Shown here one piece after another: positions 48,564 to 57,474 of a stretch of DNA of 64,000 nt. Source of the DNA: JACVRW01 sp963813495 (GTDB lineage Bacteria; Actinomycetota; Thermoleophilia; Solirubrobacterales; Thermoleophilaceae). The position numbers were made by a program, and so were the translations under genes. The notes below the pieces were generated by a model. That model did not search any database. It had not been told where the DNA came from and saw nothing but the letters and a program-made list of their open reading frames with translations. The stretch lies in contig CAWEZC010000003.1 of the NCBI GenBank assembly GCA_963813495.1, positions 124,001-188,000 of the forward strand, read 5' to 3'. How positions within the stretch are numbered: the stretch's first letter is position 1; the number at the start of each line of letters is the position of its first letter.

Positions 48564-51203
48564 CTAGGAGCTCGCCTGGGCCACGGCGGCCTGCGCCGCC
48601 GCCACGCGGGCAATCGGCACGCGGTAGGGCGAGCAACTCACGTAGTCGAGCCCGGCCAGCTGGAAGAAGGCGATCGAGTCCGGATCGCCACCGTGCTCCC
48701 CGCAGATGCCGAGCTTGAGGTCCGGCTTGGCCTCCCGGCCCACCCAGGCAGCGAGGCGCACGAGCCAGCCCACGCCGGGCCGGTCGATCGTCTCGAAGGG
48801 CGAGCGGTCGACGATCTTCTCCTTCATGTAGCGGGCCAGCATCGCGCCACCCACGTCGTCGCGGGAGAAGCCGAGCGCGGTCTGCGTGAGATCGTTGGTG
48901 CCGAAGGAGAAGAAATCCGCCTTGCGGGCGATACGGTCGGCCACGAAGCAGGCCCTCGGCAGCTCGATCATCGTGCCGATGGCCAGCTCCAGGTCGCTGC
49001 CACCTTCCGCGTCGACAACACGGTCCATCAGCTCGCGCATCAGATCGAGCTCCTGCTCGTAGGCCACCAGCGGCACCATCACCTCGAGATGGGGCTCCTC
49101 CCCCGCCCTCCGCAGCTCCAGCGCCGCCTGCACGATCGCGCGCATCTGCATTTCGTAGATCTCGGGATGCAGCACCGCAAGACGCACCCCGCGGGTGCCC
49201 AGCATCGGGTTGGTCTCGGCCAGCTCGTGCACGCGGTCGAGCGTGTTCTCGAGCTCCTCCAGCTCGTCGCTGTGCTCCTGCCGGGCCCGTTCCACCTCCT
49301 TCGCCAGCTCCTCGGCGTTGGGGATGAACTCATGCAGCGGCGGATCGAGCAGCCGGATCGTGACCGGCAGCCCGCGCATGGCCTCGAACAGCGCCACGAA
49401 GTGGTCGCGCTGCAGGGTCTCGAGCTCCTTGAGGCGCTGCCCGCGCTCCTCGTCGGTCTCGGCCATGATCATCGCCTGCATAACGCCCTGGTGCTCGGTG
49501 CCCAGGAAGATGTGCTCGCTGCGGCACAACCCGATCCCCTCGGCCCCGAACTCGCGCGCCTTGGCGGCGTCCTCGGCGGTGTCGGCGTTGGCCCGGATTC
49601 CGAGTTCACGCAGGTCGTCCGCCCATTTCAAGACGGTCTCGAACTCGCCCGAGACCTTGGGCTCCTCCAGCTCCACCTCGTCGACGGTGACCACGCCGGT
49701 GGACCCGTCGATGGCGATCACGTCGCCCTCGCTGAGCCGCGTGCCGTTGGCGCTCATCGTCTTCGCCTTCAGGTTCACCTCGAGGTCGCCCGCTCCCGCC
49801 ACGCAGGGAATGCCCATGCCGCGCGCGACCAGCGCCGCGTGGCTGGCCTTGCCGCCCTTGCTGGTCAGGATCCCCTCGGCGGCGTGGAAGCCGGCCACGT
49901 CGCCGGCGTCGGTGTGCGGGCGCACCAGGATCACGTGACGTCCCTCCCCCGCCGCGGCGATCGCATCCTGGGCGCTGAAGACGATCTCGCCCCTGGCTGC
50001 GCCCGGCGAAGCGGCGATGCCCTTGACCAGCACGTCGAACTCGGCGCCGGCCGCAAAGCCCGGGTGCAGCAGCGCATCGAGCTTGCCCGCCTCGATCGTG
50101 GCGATCGCCGGAGCGCGCTGCAGCAGCCCCTCCTCCACCGCGTCCACGGCGAAGCGCACCGCGGCCTGCGCCGGGCGCTTGGCAGTGCGCGTCTGGAGCA
50201 TGTAGAGGGTGCCCTCCTCCACGGTGAACTCCGTGTCCTGCATGTCGCCGTAGTGGCGCTCGAGCGTGCGCAGGATCTCCATCAGCTGGGCGTGCGCCTC
50301 GGGCATCGACTCGGCCAGCGCGGAGATGTCTAGCGGCGTGCGCACCCCCGACACCACGTCCTCGCCCTGGGCGTTGGGCAGGAAGTCCCCGCTCGGCGTG
50401 GGCTCGCCGGTGATCTCGTCGCGCGAAAAGGCCACCCCGCTGCACGACGCGTCGCCGCGGTTTCCGAAGACCATCTGCTGGACGTTGACGGCCGTGCCCC
50501 ACTCGTCGGGGATGCGATTGATGCGGCGGTACTCCACGGCGCGCTCGCCCGTCCAGGAGTCGAAGACGGCCTTGATCGCCTGGATCAGCTGCACGCGGGG
50601 ATCGAGCGGAAACTCGTCGCCGGTCTCCTCCTCGAACACCTTCTTGAAGCCGGCCGTCAGCGCCCTGAGGTCGTCCACCGAGAGCTCGGTGTCGTCCTTC
50701 ACCCCGGCCTCGCGCTTGCGCTCCTCGATCAGCTCCTCGAAGCGCTCGCCCTTGATCCCGCGGCAGACGTTGCCGAACATCTGCACGAAGCGCCGGTAGG
50801 AGTCCCAGGCGAAGCGATCGCCGCCCAGGCCCTCCACCGACTCGTCGTTCAGGCCCAGGTTGAGGACGGTGTCGAGCATGCCCGGCATCGACTCGCGTGC
50901 GCCGCTGCGCACGGACACCAGCAGCGGGTCGCCCGCGTCGCCGAGCCGCTTCCCCGCGAGCTCCTGCAGCCGCCCCAGGGCCTCGTCCGCCTGCTGCTCG
51001 AGACCTTCGGGGAACTCGCCTCCCGCCTGCATGTAGGCCACGCAGGCCTCGGTGGTGATCGTGAAGCCCGCCGGCACCCGCTCGGCGCCCAGCACACGCG
51101 TCATCTCAGCGACGTTCGCGCCCTTGCCGCCCAGCAGATCGCGCATGTCGCGTGACCCCTCGGCGAAGTCGTAGACCAGCTTGGTGGCGGCGGCGGTCGT
51201 CAC
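48564..51203 (-). CDS. ppdK: Pyruvate, phosphate dikinase
   Basis: 879 aa from the GTG at 51203, the usual enzyme length. The N-terminal ATP-grasp domain has L-L-G-G-K-G-A-N-V-A-E-M and S-V-R-S-G-A-R-E-S-M-P-G-M. The phosphohistidine domain has G-G-K-A-S-H-A-A-L-V-A-R-G-M-G. The C-terminal TIM barrel ends with I-C-G-E-H-G-G-D-P, which holds the catalytic cysteine. It interconverts pyruvate, ATP and phosphate with PEP, AMP and pyrophosphate. Lys precedes Ala-Ser-His where Thr/Met is more common, a minor variation. It lies between recO and dgt. Confidence 0.95.
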   Translation of the reverse strand: MTTAAATKLVYDFAEGSRDMRDLLGGKGANVAEMTRVLGAERVPAGFTITTEACVAYMQAGGEFPEGLEQQADEALGRLQELAGKRLGDAGDPLLVSVRSGARESMPGMLDTVLNLGLNDESVEGLGGDRFAWDSYRRFVQMFGNVCRGIKGERFEELIEERKREAGVKDDTELSVDDLRALTAGFKKVFEEETGDEFPLDPRVQLIQAIKAVFDSWTGERAVEYRRINRIPDEWGTAVNVQQMVFGNRGDASCSGVAFSRDEITGEPTPSGDFLPNAQGEDVVSGVRTPLDISALAESMPEAHAQLMEILRTLERHYGDMQDTEFTVEEGTLYMLQTRTAKRPAQAAVRFAVDAVEEGLLQRAPAIATIEAGKLDALLHPGFAAGAEFDVLVKGIAASPGAARGEIVFSAQDAIAAAGEGRHVILVRPHTDAGDVAGFHAAEGILTSKGGKASHAALVARGMGIPCVAGAGDLEVNLKAKTMSANGTRLSEGDVIAIDGSTGVVTVDEVELEEPKVSGEFETVLKWADDLRELGIRANADTAEDAAKAREFGAEGIGLCRSEHIFLGTEHQGVMQAMIMAETDEERGQRLKELETLQRDHFVALFEAMRGLPVTIRLLDPPLHEFIPNAEELAKEVERARQEHSDELEELENTLDRVHELAETNPMLGTRGVRLAVLHPEIYEMQMRAIVQAALELRRAGEEPHLEVMVPLVAYEQELDLMRELMDRVVDAEGGSDLELAIGTMIELPRACFVADRIARKADFFSFGTNDLTQTALGFSRDDVGGAMLARYMKEKIVDRSPFETIDRPGVGWLVRLAAWVGREAKPDLKLGICGEHGGDPDSIAFFQLAGLDYVSCSPYRVPIARVAAAQAAVAQASS

Positions 51204-51223
51204 GTGGACGGGACTGTATGCCC

Positions 51224-51937
51224 CTAGGCCACCCGCCTCAATCGCACGTGGGCGTGGTGCTCGAGCGTCTCGGCTATAGCGCGGTCGGCCTGCGCAAGGG
51301 CCCGCTCCTGCGCCGCTGGGGTCTCGGAGAGCGGCCGGGCGAGCGCCTCGACCAGGAAGCGATGGGCACCCTCGCCGAGCGGGAACGAGCCCGCCTCGCA
51401 GCCCGAGCACACCACCCCGCCGGCCGCGGGCGAGAAGCCACCCAGGTGCTCGATCTCGCCGCACGAAGCGCAGGAGGCCAGCTCGGGCGCGAAGCCCGCG
51501 GCCAGCAGCAGCTTGAGCCGGAACGCGAGCGCCTGGGCGCGGCAGGCCAGCCCGGGATCGGCGTCCAGCAGCGCGAGCTCGTTGCTGAGCAGGTTATAGG
51601 CGGGCCGGTTGGGCTCGTTCGAGTCGAGCAGCCGCAGCACCGCCTCGCAGGCCTGGGAGGCGCGCTCGAGCGACTCCCGCCGTTCCCGCAGCGCCGGATG
51701 GGCGTGGACGGTGTCGGCCTGGCTGATCGTGCACAGCTCGCCGCGGCCCTGGTGCAGCACGAGCCCGACCCGGCTCAGTGGCTCGAGGCGCCCGCCCAAG
51801 CGCGACTTGACCCGCCTAACCCCCTTGGCCACCGCCCCCACCCGGCCATGGTCGGCGGTGTAGAGGTGCAGCACGCGGTCGGCCTCGCCGTAGCGGATGG
51901 AGCGCAGGACGATGGCTTCGGTTTTGAAGGAACGCAA
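51224..51937 (-). CDS. recO: DNA repair protein RecO
   Basis: 237 aa from a TTG with GGAGG six bases upstream. The OB-fold N-terminus (T-E-A-I-V-L-R-S-I-R-Y-G-E-A-D-R-V) is followed by a helical part and a four-cysteine zinc site (C-A-S-C-G-E and V-C-S-G-C-E). RecO loads RecA on SSB-covered DNA with RecR. Its leader contains three hairpins. The stop lies 20 bases before the ppdK start in the same direction, so the two are probably co-transcribed. Confidence 0.94.
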   Translation of the reverse strand: MRSFKTEAIVLRSIRYGEADRVLHLYTADHGRVGAVAKGVRRVKSRLGGRLEPLSRVGLVLHQGRGELCTISQADTVHAHPALRERRESLERASQACEAVLRLLDSNEPNRPAYNLLSNELALLDADPGLACRAQALAFRLKLLLAAGFAPELASCASCGEIEHLGGFSPAAGGVVCSGCEAGSFPLGEGAHRFLVEALARPLSETPAAQERALAQADRAIAETLEHHAHVRLRRVA

Positions 51938-51947
51938 CGGGTACCTC

Positions 51948-52018
51948 CGCGGACATCCTGTCCGCGCCTTGATTTGGAGGGCGCCATCCGGGCGCCCGTA
52001 ACCGTCGGCTTCGCCGAC
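51948..52018. repeat. Cluster of three hairpins between recO and the glutaredoxin gene
   Basis: Three perfect inverted repeats follow each other: CGCGGACA/TGTCCGCG (51948-51966, 3-base loop), GGGCGCC/GGCGCCC (51979-51997, 5-base loop) and GTCGGC/GCCGAC (52004-52018, 3-base loop). The region is divergent, so they are not ordinary terminators. They form the recO leader on the minus strand, where the last one ends beside the GGAGG ribosome site. They also recall REP-like extragenic palindromes. Confidence 0.7.
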
Positions 52019-52036
52019 TCCTAGACTCTGAAGCCG

Positions 52037-52300
52037 ATGTCGGACGCGAACGGGGTAGTCCTCTACACCACGGAGCCCTGCGGCTTCTGCCGCCAGGCCA
52101 AGGCGCTGCTACAGGCGCGCGGTTTCGTGTACCGCGAGATCAACCTGGCCAAGGACCCGGACGGCCGCGCCGAGCTGGTGGCGCTCACGGGCCAGATGAC
52201 TTTCCCGCAGATCGTGGTGGGCCAGCGCGCCATCGGCGGCTTTCGCGAGCTGCTCGAGGCCGACCGCTCCGGCGGCCTGGAAGACCTGCTCGCGGCCTGA
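52037..52300 (+). CDS. Glutaredoxin-like protein
   Basis: 87 aa with V-V-L-Y-T-T-E-P-C-G-F-C-R-Q-A-K at the N-terminus (dithiol C-x2-C active site), then M-T-F-P-Q-I-V-V-G-Q-R and I-G-G-F-R-E-L, the glutaredoxin glutathione or mycothiol site. In actinobacteria such proteins often work with mycothiol (mycoredoxin). Its stop abuts the stop of mutM in the sequence TGATCA. Confidence 0.92.
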   Translation: MSDANGVVLYTTEPCGFCRQAKALLQARGFVYREINLAKDPDGRAELVALTGQMTFPQIVVGQRAIGGFRELLEADRSGGLEDLLAA

Positions 52301-53188
52301 TCAGAGACGGCCGGTGGCCGGCTGAGCCCTGCGGCGTCGCGGCCGCGGCTGACAGCTCGGACACACGTAGGTCCCACGACCGGCGGCGCGCAGCTTCTGG
52401 ATCGGCGTGCCACAGCGCGGGCAGGGCTCGCCCTCACGCGTGTGCACCAGGAAGCGGTCCTGAAAGCTGCCCTGGGCGCCGTCCACGTGGCGGTAGTCGT
52501 CGATCGACGCCCCCTTGGAGTCGATCCCGAGCTCGAGCGAGGCAACCACCGCTTCCCGCAGCGCCTCGATCTGGGCGCGCCTGAGGTTCCCCACCGGGCG
52601 CAGGGGGTGGATGCGGGCTCGGAAGAGCGCCTCGTCGGCGTAGATGTTGCCCACCCCCGCGATGCGCTCCTGGTTGAGCAGGAAGGCCTTCACGGGCTGC
52701 TTTCGGCCGCGCGCCAGGGCCCGCACGGCCTCGGCGGTGAAGTCCGGGCTGAGCGGCTCGACGCCCAGGCGCGAGGCGAAGTACTCGGCGAGCGCATCGC
52801 TGCCCAGCAGCACGTCGCCGGTACCGAAGCGGCGCACGTCCACGAACACCACGTGCTCGGCCGGCCGTTCGCGCGTGCGGGCGAGCTCGAAGCGCACCCG
52901 CAGATGAGGACGGTCGCCGTCGTCCTCGGCTGCGGGCACGAGCAGGAGGTTGCCCGTCATGCGCAGGTGCATGACCAGGTGGACGTCGTCCTCGAACGAG
53001 ACGATCAGATACTTGCCGCGCCGACCCAGCGCCTCGATGCGCCGCCCGTCCAGGGCGTCGCTGATGGCCTCGGGCGGCGCGGGCTCGCACCAGCGCGGGT
53101 CGAGGACCTCGACACGGGTGAGCCGCCGCCCCTCGAGCGCCGGGGCGAGCTGGCGGCGAATCGTCTCGACTTCGGGCAGCTCGGGCAT
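52301..53188 (-). CDS. mutM: Formamidopyrimidine-DNA glycosylase
   Basis: 295 aa starting M-P-E-L-P-E-V-E-T-I, with the catalytic Pro2 and Glu3. The beta-strand lysine is in G-R-R-G-K-Y-L, the helix-two-turn-helix has L-L-N-Q-E-R-I-A-G-V-G-N-I-Y, and the zinc finger is C-P-R-C-G-T-P and V-C-P-S-C-Q. It removes 8-oxoguanine and ring-opened purines. The C-terminus is extended by a short Arg-rich tail. Confidence 0.95.
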   Translation of the reverse strand: MPELPEVETIRRQLAPALEGRRLTRVEVLDPRWCEPAPPEAISDALDGRRIEALGRRGKYLIVSFEDDVHLVMHLRMTGNLLLVPAAEDDGDRPHLRVRFELARTRERPAEHVVFVDVRRFGTGDVLLGSDALAEYFASRLGVEPLSPDFTAEAVRALARGRKQPVKAFLLNQERIAGVGNIYADEALFRARIHPLRPVGNLRRAQIEALREAVVASLELGIDSKGASIDDYRHVDGAQGSFQDRFLVHTREGEPCPRCGTPIQKLRAAGRGTYVCPSCQPRPRRRRAQPATGRL

Positions 53189-53212
53189 ACGCCCGGTTCT
53201 AGCAGGCTCCGC

Positions 53213-54175
53213 TCAGGGTCCGTTGAGCGTCGCGCGGGGGTGCGCCATGAAGTAGACGTCCTTCAGGCGCTCGCTCGAAAGGTGGGTGTAGAGCTGGGTG
53301 GTGGTCACGTCCGCGTGGCCCAGCATCTCCTGCACCGCGCGCAGGTCGCAGCCGCCCGCCAGCAGGTGGGTGGCAAAGGTGTGGCGCAGGGTGTGCGGGC
53401 TCATGCGGTCGGCCAGCCCGGCCGTGAGCGCATGGCGGCGTACGATCTTGTAAAGACCCTGCCGCGTCAGCCGGCGCCCCCGGAAGTTGACGAACAGGTG
53501 CGTCTCGGGGAGATCCTTGACCAGGGCCGGCCGGCCCCGCTCCAGGTAGATCCGCACCGCCCGCAGCGCGCTCTGCCCCACCGGCACCAAACGCTCCTTG
53601 GAACCCTTGCCCCGAGCGCGCAGCACGTGTTCTTCGAGGTCGACGTCGCCGCGCTCCAGCCCGGTGGCTTCCGACGCCCGCAGGCCGCAGGCGTACATCA
53701 GCTCGAGCAGGGCCCGGTCGCGCAGCGCGGCCGGCTCGCTGCCCTTGGGCTGGGACAGCAGGCGGTCCACCTCACCGCGGCTGAGCACGTGGGGGAGCTT
53801 GCGCGCGCGCCGCGGCGAGCTCAGCGTGGCGGTCGGATCGGTGTCGAGCAGGCCGTCGCGGCGCAGATGGCGATAGAAGGAGCGCAGGCATGCCGCTTTG
53901 CGATGGATGGTCGACGGCGCTGCCGGTGCTCGCTCCTCGCTCCCTCGTCCCAGGCCGGCGAGGAAGTCGGCCACGTCCCCCGCGCCGGCGTCGAGCGCGG
54001 ACAGCTCACGAGCTTCCAGGAAGCGCCCGTACTGGAGGAGGTCGGTCCGGTAGGCCTCGAGAGTGTTGCGCGAGAGCCCGCGCTCGAACTCGAGGTAGGA
54101 CAGGAAGTCGAGCAGGAGATGCTCGAAGCGACGCTGGGCGGGCGGGCGTTCGATCGTTGCCATGCCCTGACGCAT
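53213..54175 (-). CDS. xerD: Tyrosine recombinase XerD
   Basis: 320 aa from the ATG at 54175 (ATG at 54163 is possible). The N-terminal SAM-like domain has F-L-S-Y-L-E-F-E-R-G-L-S-R-N-T. The catalytic residues are visible: Arg in A-C-G-L-R-A-S-E, H-T-L-R-H-T-F-A-T-H, L-G-H-A-D-V-T-T-T and the nucleophile Y-T-H-L. With XerC it resolves chromosome dimers at dif. The position downstream of a NUDIX gene is typical of the actinobacterial chromosomal xerD, so this is not a mobile-element integrase. Confidence 0.92.
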   Translation of the reverse strand: MRQGMATIERPPAQRRFEHLLLDFLSYLEFERGLSRNTLEAYRTDLLQYGRFLEARELSALDAGAGDVADFLAGLGRGSEERAPAAPSTIHRKAACLRSFYRHLRRDGLLDTDPTATLSSPRRARKLPHVLSRGEVDRLLSQPKGSEPAALRDRALLELMYACGLRASEATGLERGDVDLEEHVLRARGKGSKERLVPVGQSALRAVRIYLERGRPALVKDLPETHLFVNFRGRRLTRQGLYKIVRRHALTAGLADRMSPHTLRHTFATHLLAGGCDLRAVQEMLGHADVTTTQLYTHLSSERLKDVYFMAHPRATLNGP

Positions 54176-54234
54176 TCGGGCGCGGCACCGGCATCCCTTG
54201 ATGGTGCAAGACGGGCGTCAGCGCCCGGCCGGCG

Positions 54235-54756
54235 TCAGAGCTCGCGGGCCTGGAGCCAGAGGAGCCCAACGAGCGTCTTGGCGTCGCGGCACTCCTCGAT
54301 AGCGCCAGCGAGCTTCCCGAGCGGCAGCTCCACGATCTCGATGCGCTCGTTCTCGTCGGCCTCGGCAGCTTCATCGCGCAGGCCGGTGGCCAGGAAGAGG
54401 TGGCAAGCCTCGTCGGCAAAGCCGGGCGACAGGTAGAAGCTCGTCAGATGCCGCCACTCCTCGGCGGCCTTGCCGATCTCCTCCGCCAGTTCGCGTTTGG
54501 CGCTGTCGAGCGGGCTCTCCCCCTCGTCGAGCTTGCCCGCCGGCAGCTCGAGCAGACCCTCCGCACCGACGGCTTCCCGCGGCTGGCGGACGAGGAACAG
54601 CCGCTCGCCGTCGTGGGCCAGGATCGCCACCGAGCCGGGGTGCTCGACGATCTCCCGCTCGGCTTCGTCGCCATCCTCATAGCGGAAGGTGTCCACCCGG
54701 ACCTTGGCGATCCGGCCCTCCCAGGCCGTGCGCGAGCCTACGCGCTCGAAGCTCAT
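54235..54756 (-). CDS. NUDIX hydrolase, ADP-ribose pyrophosphatase-like
   Basis: 173 aa from the ATG at 54756, which overlaps the stop of the M20 peptidase gene (ATGA). The Nudix box is complete: G-K-L-D-E-G-E-S, then A-K-R-E-L-A-E-E-I-G. An N-terminal beta domain and L-P-A-G-K-L-D before the box fit ADP-ribose pyrophosphatases, which hydrolyse ADP-ribose to AMP and ribose 5-phosphate. Followed by xerD in the same direction. Confidence 0.92.
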   Translation of the reverse strand: MSFERVGSRTAWEGRIAKVRVDTFRYEDGDEAEREIVEHPGSVAILAHDGERLFLVRQPREAVGAEGLLELPAGKLDEGESPLDSAKRELAEEIGKAAEEWRHLTSFYLSPGFADEACHLFLATGLRDEAAEADENERIEIVELPLGKLAGAIEECRDAKTLVGLLWLQAREL

Positions 54757-55895
54757 GCGCCCGCCTGCCTGCCGGTCTCGTCCACGAGGGCCAGGGTCAC
54801 GTCGAGGATCGCCGTCAGGGCCTCGACCGTCACAGCCTCGTCGGGCTGGTGGTTGCGCTCCGTGCCGTTGGCGAGGTTGACCACCGTCAGGCCGGCGGCG
54901 ATCAGCGCGTTGGCGTCGCTGCCCCCGCCGGTGGCGATGTAGGACGGTTCGATGCCACACGCCTCGAGCGCCCGGGCGGCGGTCTCCACCGCAGGCGCCG
55001 TGCGCGTGAGCCGGTACCCCTGGAACAGGCGCTCGACCGACGTTTCCACGTCGCAGTGGCCGTCACTCGCCGCCTGGGTGCAGGCGTCGGCGATCTCGCT
55101 GATGACCTCGCCCGCGCGGGCGTCATCCAGGCTGCGCGCTTCGAACTCGACGAGACAGCGCTCGGCCACGACATTGGCCGCGGTGCCCCCCTCGATCCGC
55201 CCCACGTTGACGGTCGTCTCGGCGTCGAGGCGGCCGAAGGGCATGCTCGCGATGGCTCCGGCGGCCGCCGCGATCGCGTTGGCTCCGGCCTCCGGGCGGA
55301 TGCCCGCGTGGGCGGCTTGGCCGCGAAAGGCGGCCGCCAGCCGGTAGTAGGTGGGCGAGGCGATCACGATCTCTCCGACCGGCGACGCGTGGTCGAACAC
55401 GTATCCGAAGTCAGCCTCCAGCTGGGTGCTGTCGAAGGCCTTGGCCCCGCGCAGGGCCCTCTCCTCGCTCGTGGTGAAGAGGACCTCGATGCCCACCCGG
55501 GTCCCCTCGCGCCGCAGGCGCCGGACGGCGGCGAGGATCGTGGCCACGGCCGCCTTGTTGTCGGCGCCGAGGATGGCCTCGTGGCGGTTGGTGAGCAGAC
55601 CGTCCTGACGGTCCACCTCGACCGCTCCGGTGAGCGGCACCGTGTCGACGTGCGCGCACAGCAGGAGGGTGGGGGCGCCCTCCGGGCCCGGGATGCGGCT
55701 GAAGACGTTCCCGGCATCGGAGCCTGTGTCGGCGGCGCTGTCGTCCTCGACCGGTTGGAGCCCGAGCAGCTCGAGTTCCCCCTTGACCGCGTCGGCCATC
55801 GCGCGTTCGCGGCCGGAGGGACTCTCGATTTCGCAGAAGCGGATGAAGTCCGCGATCAGCTGCTCGCGCTCTGCAGTCGTAGACAGCTCGGGCAC
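54753..55895 (-). CDS. M20 family metallopeptidase (PepT/carboxypeptidase-like)
   Basis: 380 aa from the GTG at 55895; a GTG at 55967 would add an unconvincing extension. Metal ligands are visible: A-H-V-D-T-V-P-L, L-G-A-D-N-K-A-A-V-A, T-T-S-E-E-R-A-L, F-D-H-A-S and N-H-Q-P-D-E-A near the C-terminus. The dimerisation domain lies between about residues 170 and 285. It resembles tripeptidase PepT, which cleaves small peptides in the cytoplasm. Confidence 0.9.
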   Translation of the reverse strand: MPELSTTAEREQLIADFIRFCEIESPSGRERAMADAVKGELELLGLQPVEDDSAADTGSDAGNVFSRIPGPEGAPTLLLCAHVDTVPLTGAVEVDRQDGLLTNRHEAILGADNKAAVATILAAVRRLRREGTRVGIEVLFTTSEERALRGAKAFDSTQLEADFGYVFDHASPVGEIVIASPTYYRLAAAFRGQAAHAGIRPEAGANAIAAAAGAIASMPFGRLDAETTVNVGRIEGGTAANVVAERCLVEFEARSLDDARAGEVISEIADACTQAASDGHCDVETSVERLFQGYRLTRTAPAVETAARALEACGIEPSYIATGGGSDANALIAAGLTVVNLANGTERNHQPDEAVTVEALTAILDVTLALVDETGRQAGA

Positions 55896-55981
55896 GCCCG
55901 AGACGCTATCCGCCTCGCGCGAAGGCCGCAGGACTGGGAAGACGGTGTCTCGAAGCCCGGCCGCCACACCCGGCTTGACTA

Positions 55982-57145
55982 GTGTCGCCCGCCGTGGCGC
56001 GCACGACCACCAAGGCGGCGGCGAAGCTCAGCTGGAAGCGGGCCCTGGCGTGGCGCATGAACCGGCACTCGTTGCTCGAGCGCCGGCCGGCCGGCGAGCT
56101 GCTCGAGGTGGTATCGGGGCTGTGCGGCCTGCATGCCCAAGTCATGTCCTCGGCCGAGCTCACACTGTGGGCCCGGCTCGATCGGCTCCCGCCACAGGCT
56201 CTTCCGGCCGCGCTCTGGGAGGACCGCTCACTGGTGAAGCTGTGGGCGATGCGCGGGACGCTTCACCTGCTGCCAGCGGCCGAGCTCGGCCTGTGGCTGG
56301 CCGCGCTCGGTACCTACGAGCATTACCTCAAGCCGGTCTGGCTCCGCGGCTTCGGCATCACGCGCGACGAGCTCGAGCGGCTGGTGGAGACGATCGGGAG
56401 CGCACTCGACGGGGAGCTTCGCACCCGCGAAGAGCTCGCCCGCGAGGTCGAGCGGATCAGTGGCTCGGCGGGCATGGGCGAGCGCATCCGGGGAAGCTGG
56501 GGGCCCTACCTCAAGCCGGCGTCGTTTAGGGGCCTGCTGTGCTTCGGACCGGGCGAGGGACCGAAGGTCCGCTTCACGACGCCGCGCAGCTGGCTGCGCT
56601 CCGAAGTCCATGACCCGTCGCCCGACGACGCGCTGGCCGAGCTGACCCGCCGCTACCTGGGCGCCTACGCTCCAGCCACGCGGGAGGACTTCGCCCGCTG
56701 GTGGGGCGTGAGTCCGGCCAAGGCCGGGCAGATGCTCAGGGCCCTCGGCGACGAGGCCGTCGAGGTCGACGTCGATGGCGAGCAGGGCCTCTGGATGCTG
56801 AGCGAGGACGCGGGCGAAGCCCTGGCCGCGAAGGCGCACAACACCGCGCGCCTGCTGCCCGGCTTCGACCAATGGGTGGTGGGCGCGTCGCGCAGCGCTT
56901 CGGCGCTGCTCGACCCTCAGCACAAGGCGCGCGTGTACCGCCCGCAGGGCTGGATCTCGCCCGTGCTCCTGGTGAATGGGCGCATGGAGGGGGTCTGGCG
57001 CCACGAGGTCAAGGGGGCACGCCTGCTGGTGGAGATCGAGCCCTTCGTGACGCTGCCCGCCTGGGCGCGCAAGCAGACCGCCGCCGAGGCCGGGCGGTTG
57101 GGGCGATTCCTCGAACGCGACCTGGAGCTCGGCTGGCTGGACTGA
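55982..57145 (+). CDS. Winged-helix DNA-binding protein related to AlkZ-type DNA glycosylases
   Basis: 387 aa. The family (HTH_42, AlkZ/YcaQ) is seen from R-P-A-G-E-L-L-E-V-V, C-G-L-H-A-Q-V-M-S-S-A-E-L-T-L-W-A-R-L, then L-V-K-L-W-A-M-R-G-T-L-H-L and the C-terminal F-D-Q-W-V-V-G. AlkZ proteins unhook interstrand DNA crosslinks or remove alkylated bases, using a Q-x-Q motif after the glycine-leucine. Here the motif reads H-A-Q, so activity may differ. It starts 86 bases from the M20 gene in divergent orientation. Confidence 0.85.
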   Translation: MSPAVARTTTKAAAKLSWKRALAWRMNRHSLLERRPAGELLEVVSGLCGLHAQVMSSAELTLWARLDRLPPQALPAALWEDRSLVKLWAMRGTLHLLPAAELGLWLAALGTYEHYLKPVWLRGFGITRDELERLVETIGSALDGELRTREELAREVERISGSAGMGERIRGSWGPYLKPASFRGLLCFGPGEGPKVRFTTPRSWLRSEVHDPSPDDALAELTRRYLGAYAPATREDFARWWGVSPAKAGQMLRALGDEAVEVDVDGEQGLWMLSEDAGEALAAKAHNTARLLPGFDQWVVGASRSASALLDPQHKARVYRPQGWISPVLLVNGRMEGVWRHEVKGARLLVEIEPFVTLPAWARKQTAAEAGRLGRFLERDLELGWLD

Positions 57146-57162
57146 CGGCTACCCTCGCCCCC

Positions 57163-57465
57163 ATGAGCCGGGTCGCACGCTACGGGAAGGCTGTCGCACG
57201 CGAGGGTCGTGGCGGGGAGCTCGCCGAACTGCTGCTGGCCGCCGCCGACGAGCTCGACGGCGACCCCGGCTGCGAGCTCTATCTGATCAACCGCCAGGCG
57301 GGTGAACCGGACATCGTGTGGGTCACCGAGCTGTGGAAGAGCCAGGGCGCTCTGGATGCCTCGCTAGAGCAGGTTCGCGGCAGCGATGACGTGACCACCG
57401 TGATGGCCCTCGTCGAGGACTGGGAGATGATCGAGCTCGAGCTGCTGGGCGGCAAGGGGCCCTGA
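57163..57465 (+). CDS. ABM-domain (antibiotic biosynthesis monooxygenase-like) protein
   Basis: 100 aa. The ferredoxin-like pattern is clear: V-A-R-Y-G-K-A-V-A-R-E, then L-L-L-A-A-A-D-E-L-D-G-D-P-G-C-E-L-Y and D-I-V-W-V-T-E-L-W-K-S. ABM proteins include small cofactor-free monooxygenases and quinol-related enzymes. It follows the AlkZ-like gene by 17 bases and may share its transcript. Confidence 0.82.
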   Translation: MSRVARYGKAVAREGRGGELAELLLAAADELDGDPGCELYLINRQAGEPDIVWVTELWKSQGALDASLEQVRGSDDVTTVMALVEDWEMIELELLGGKGP

Positions 57466-57474
57466 GCCGGGCGG

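Noticed and set aside
48390..50333. 647-codon plus-strand open frame opposite ppdK and dgt
   Set aside because: Antisense artefact; both minus-strand genes are full-length and well conserved.
53213..54175. Possible mobile-element integrase
   Set aside because: Chromosomal XerD: no attachment repeats or cargo, and the NUDIX-xerD neighbourhood is conserved.
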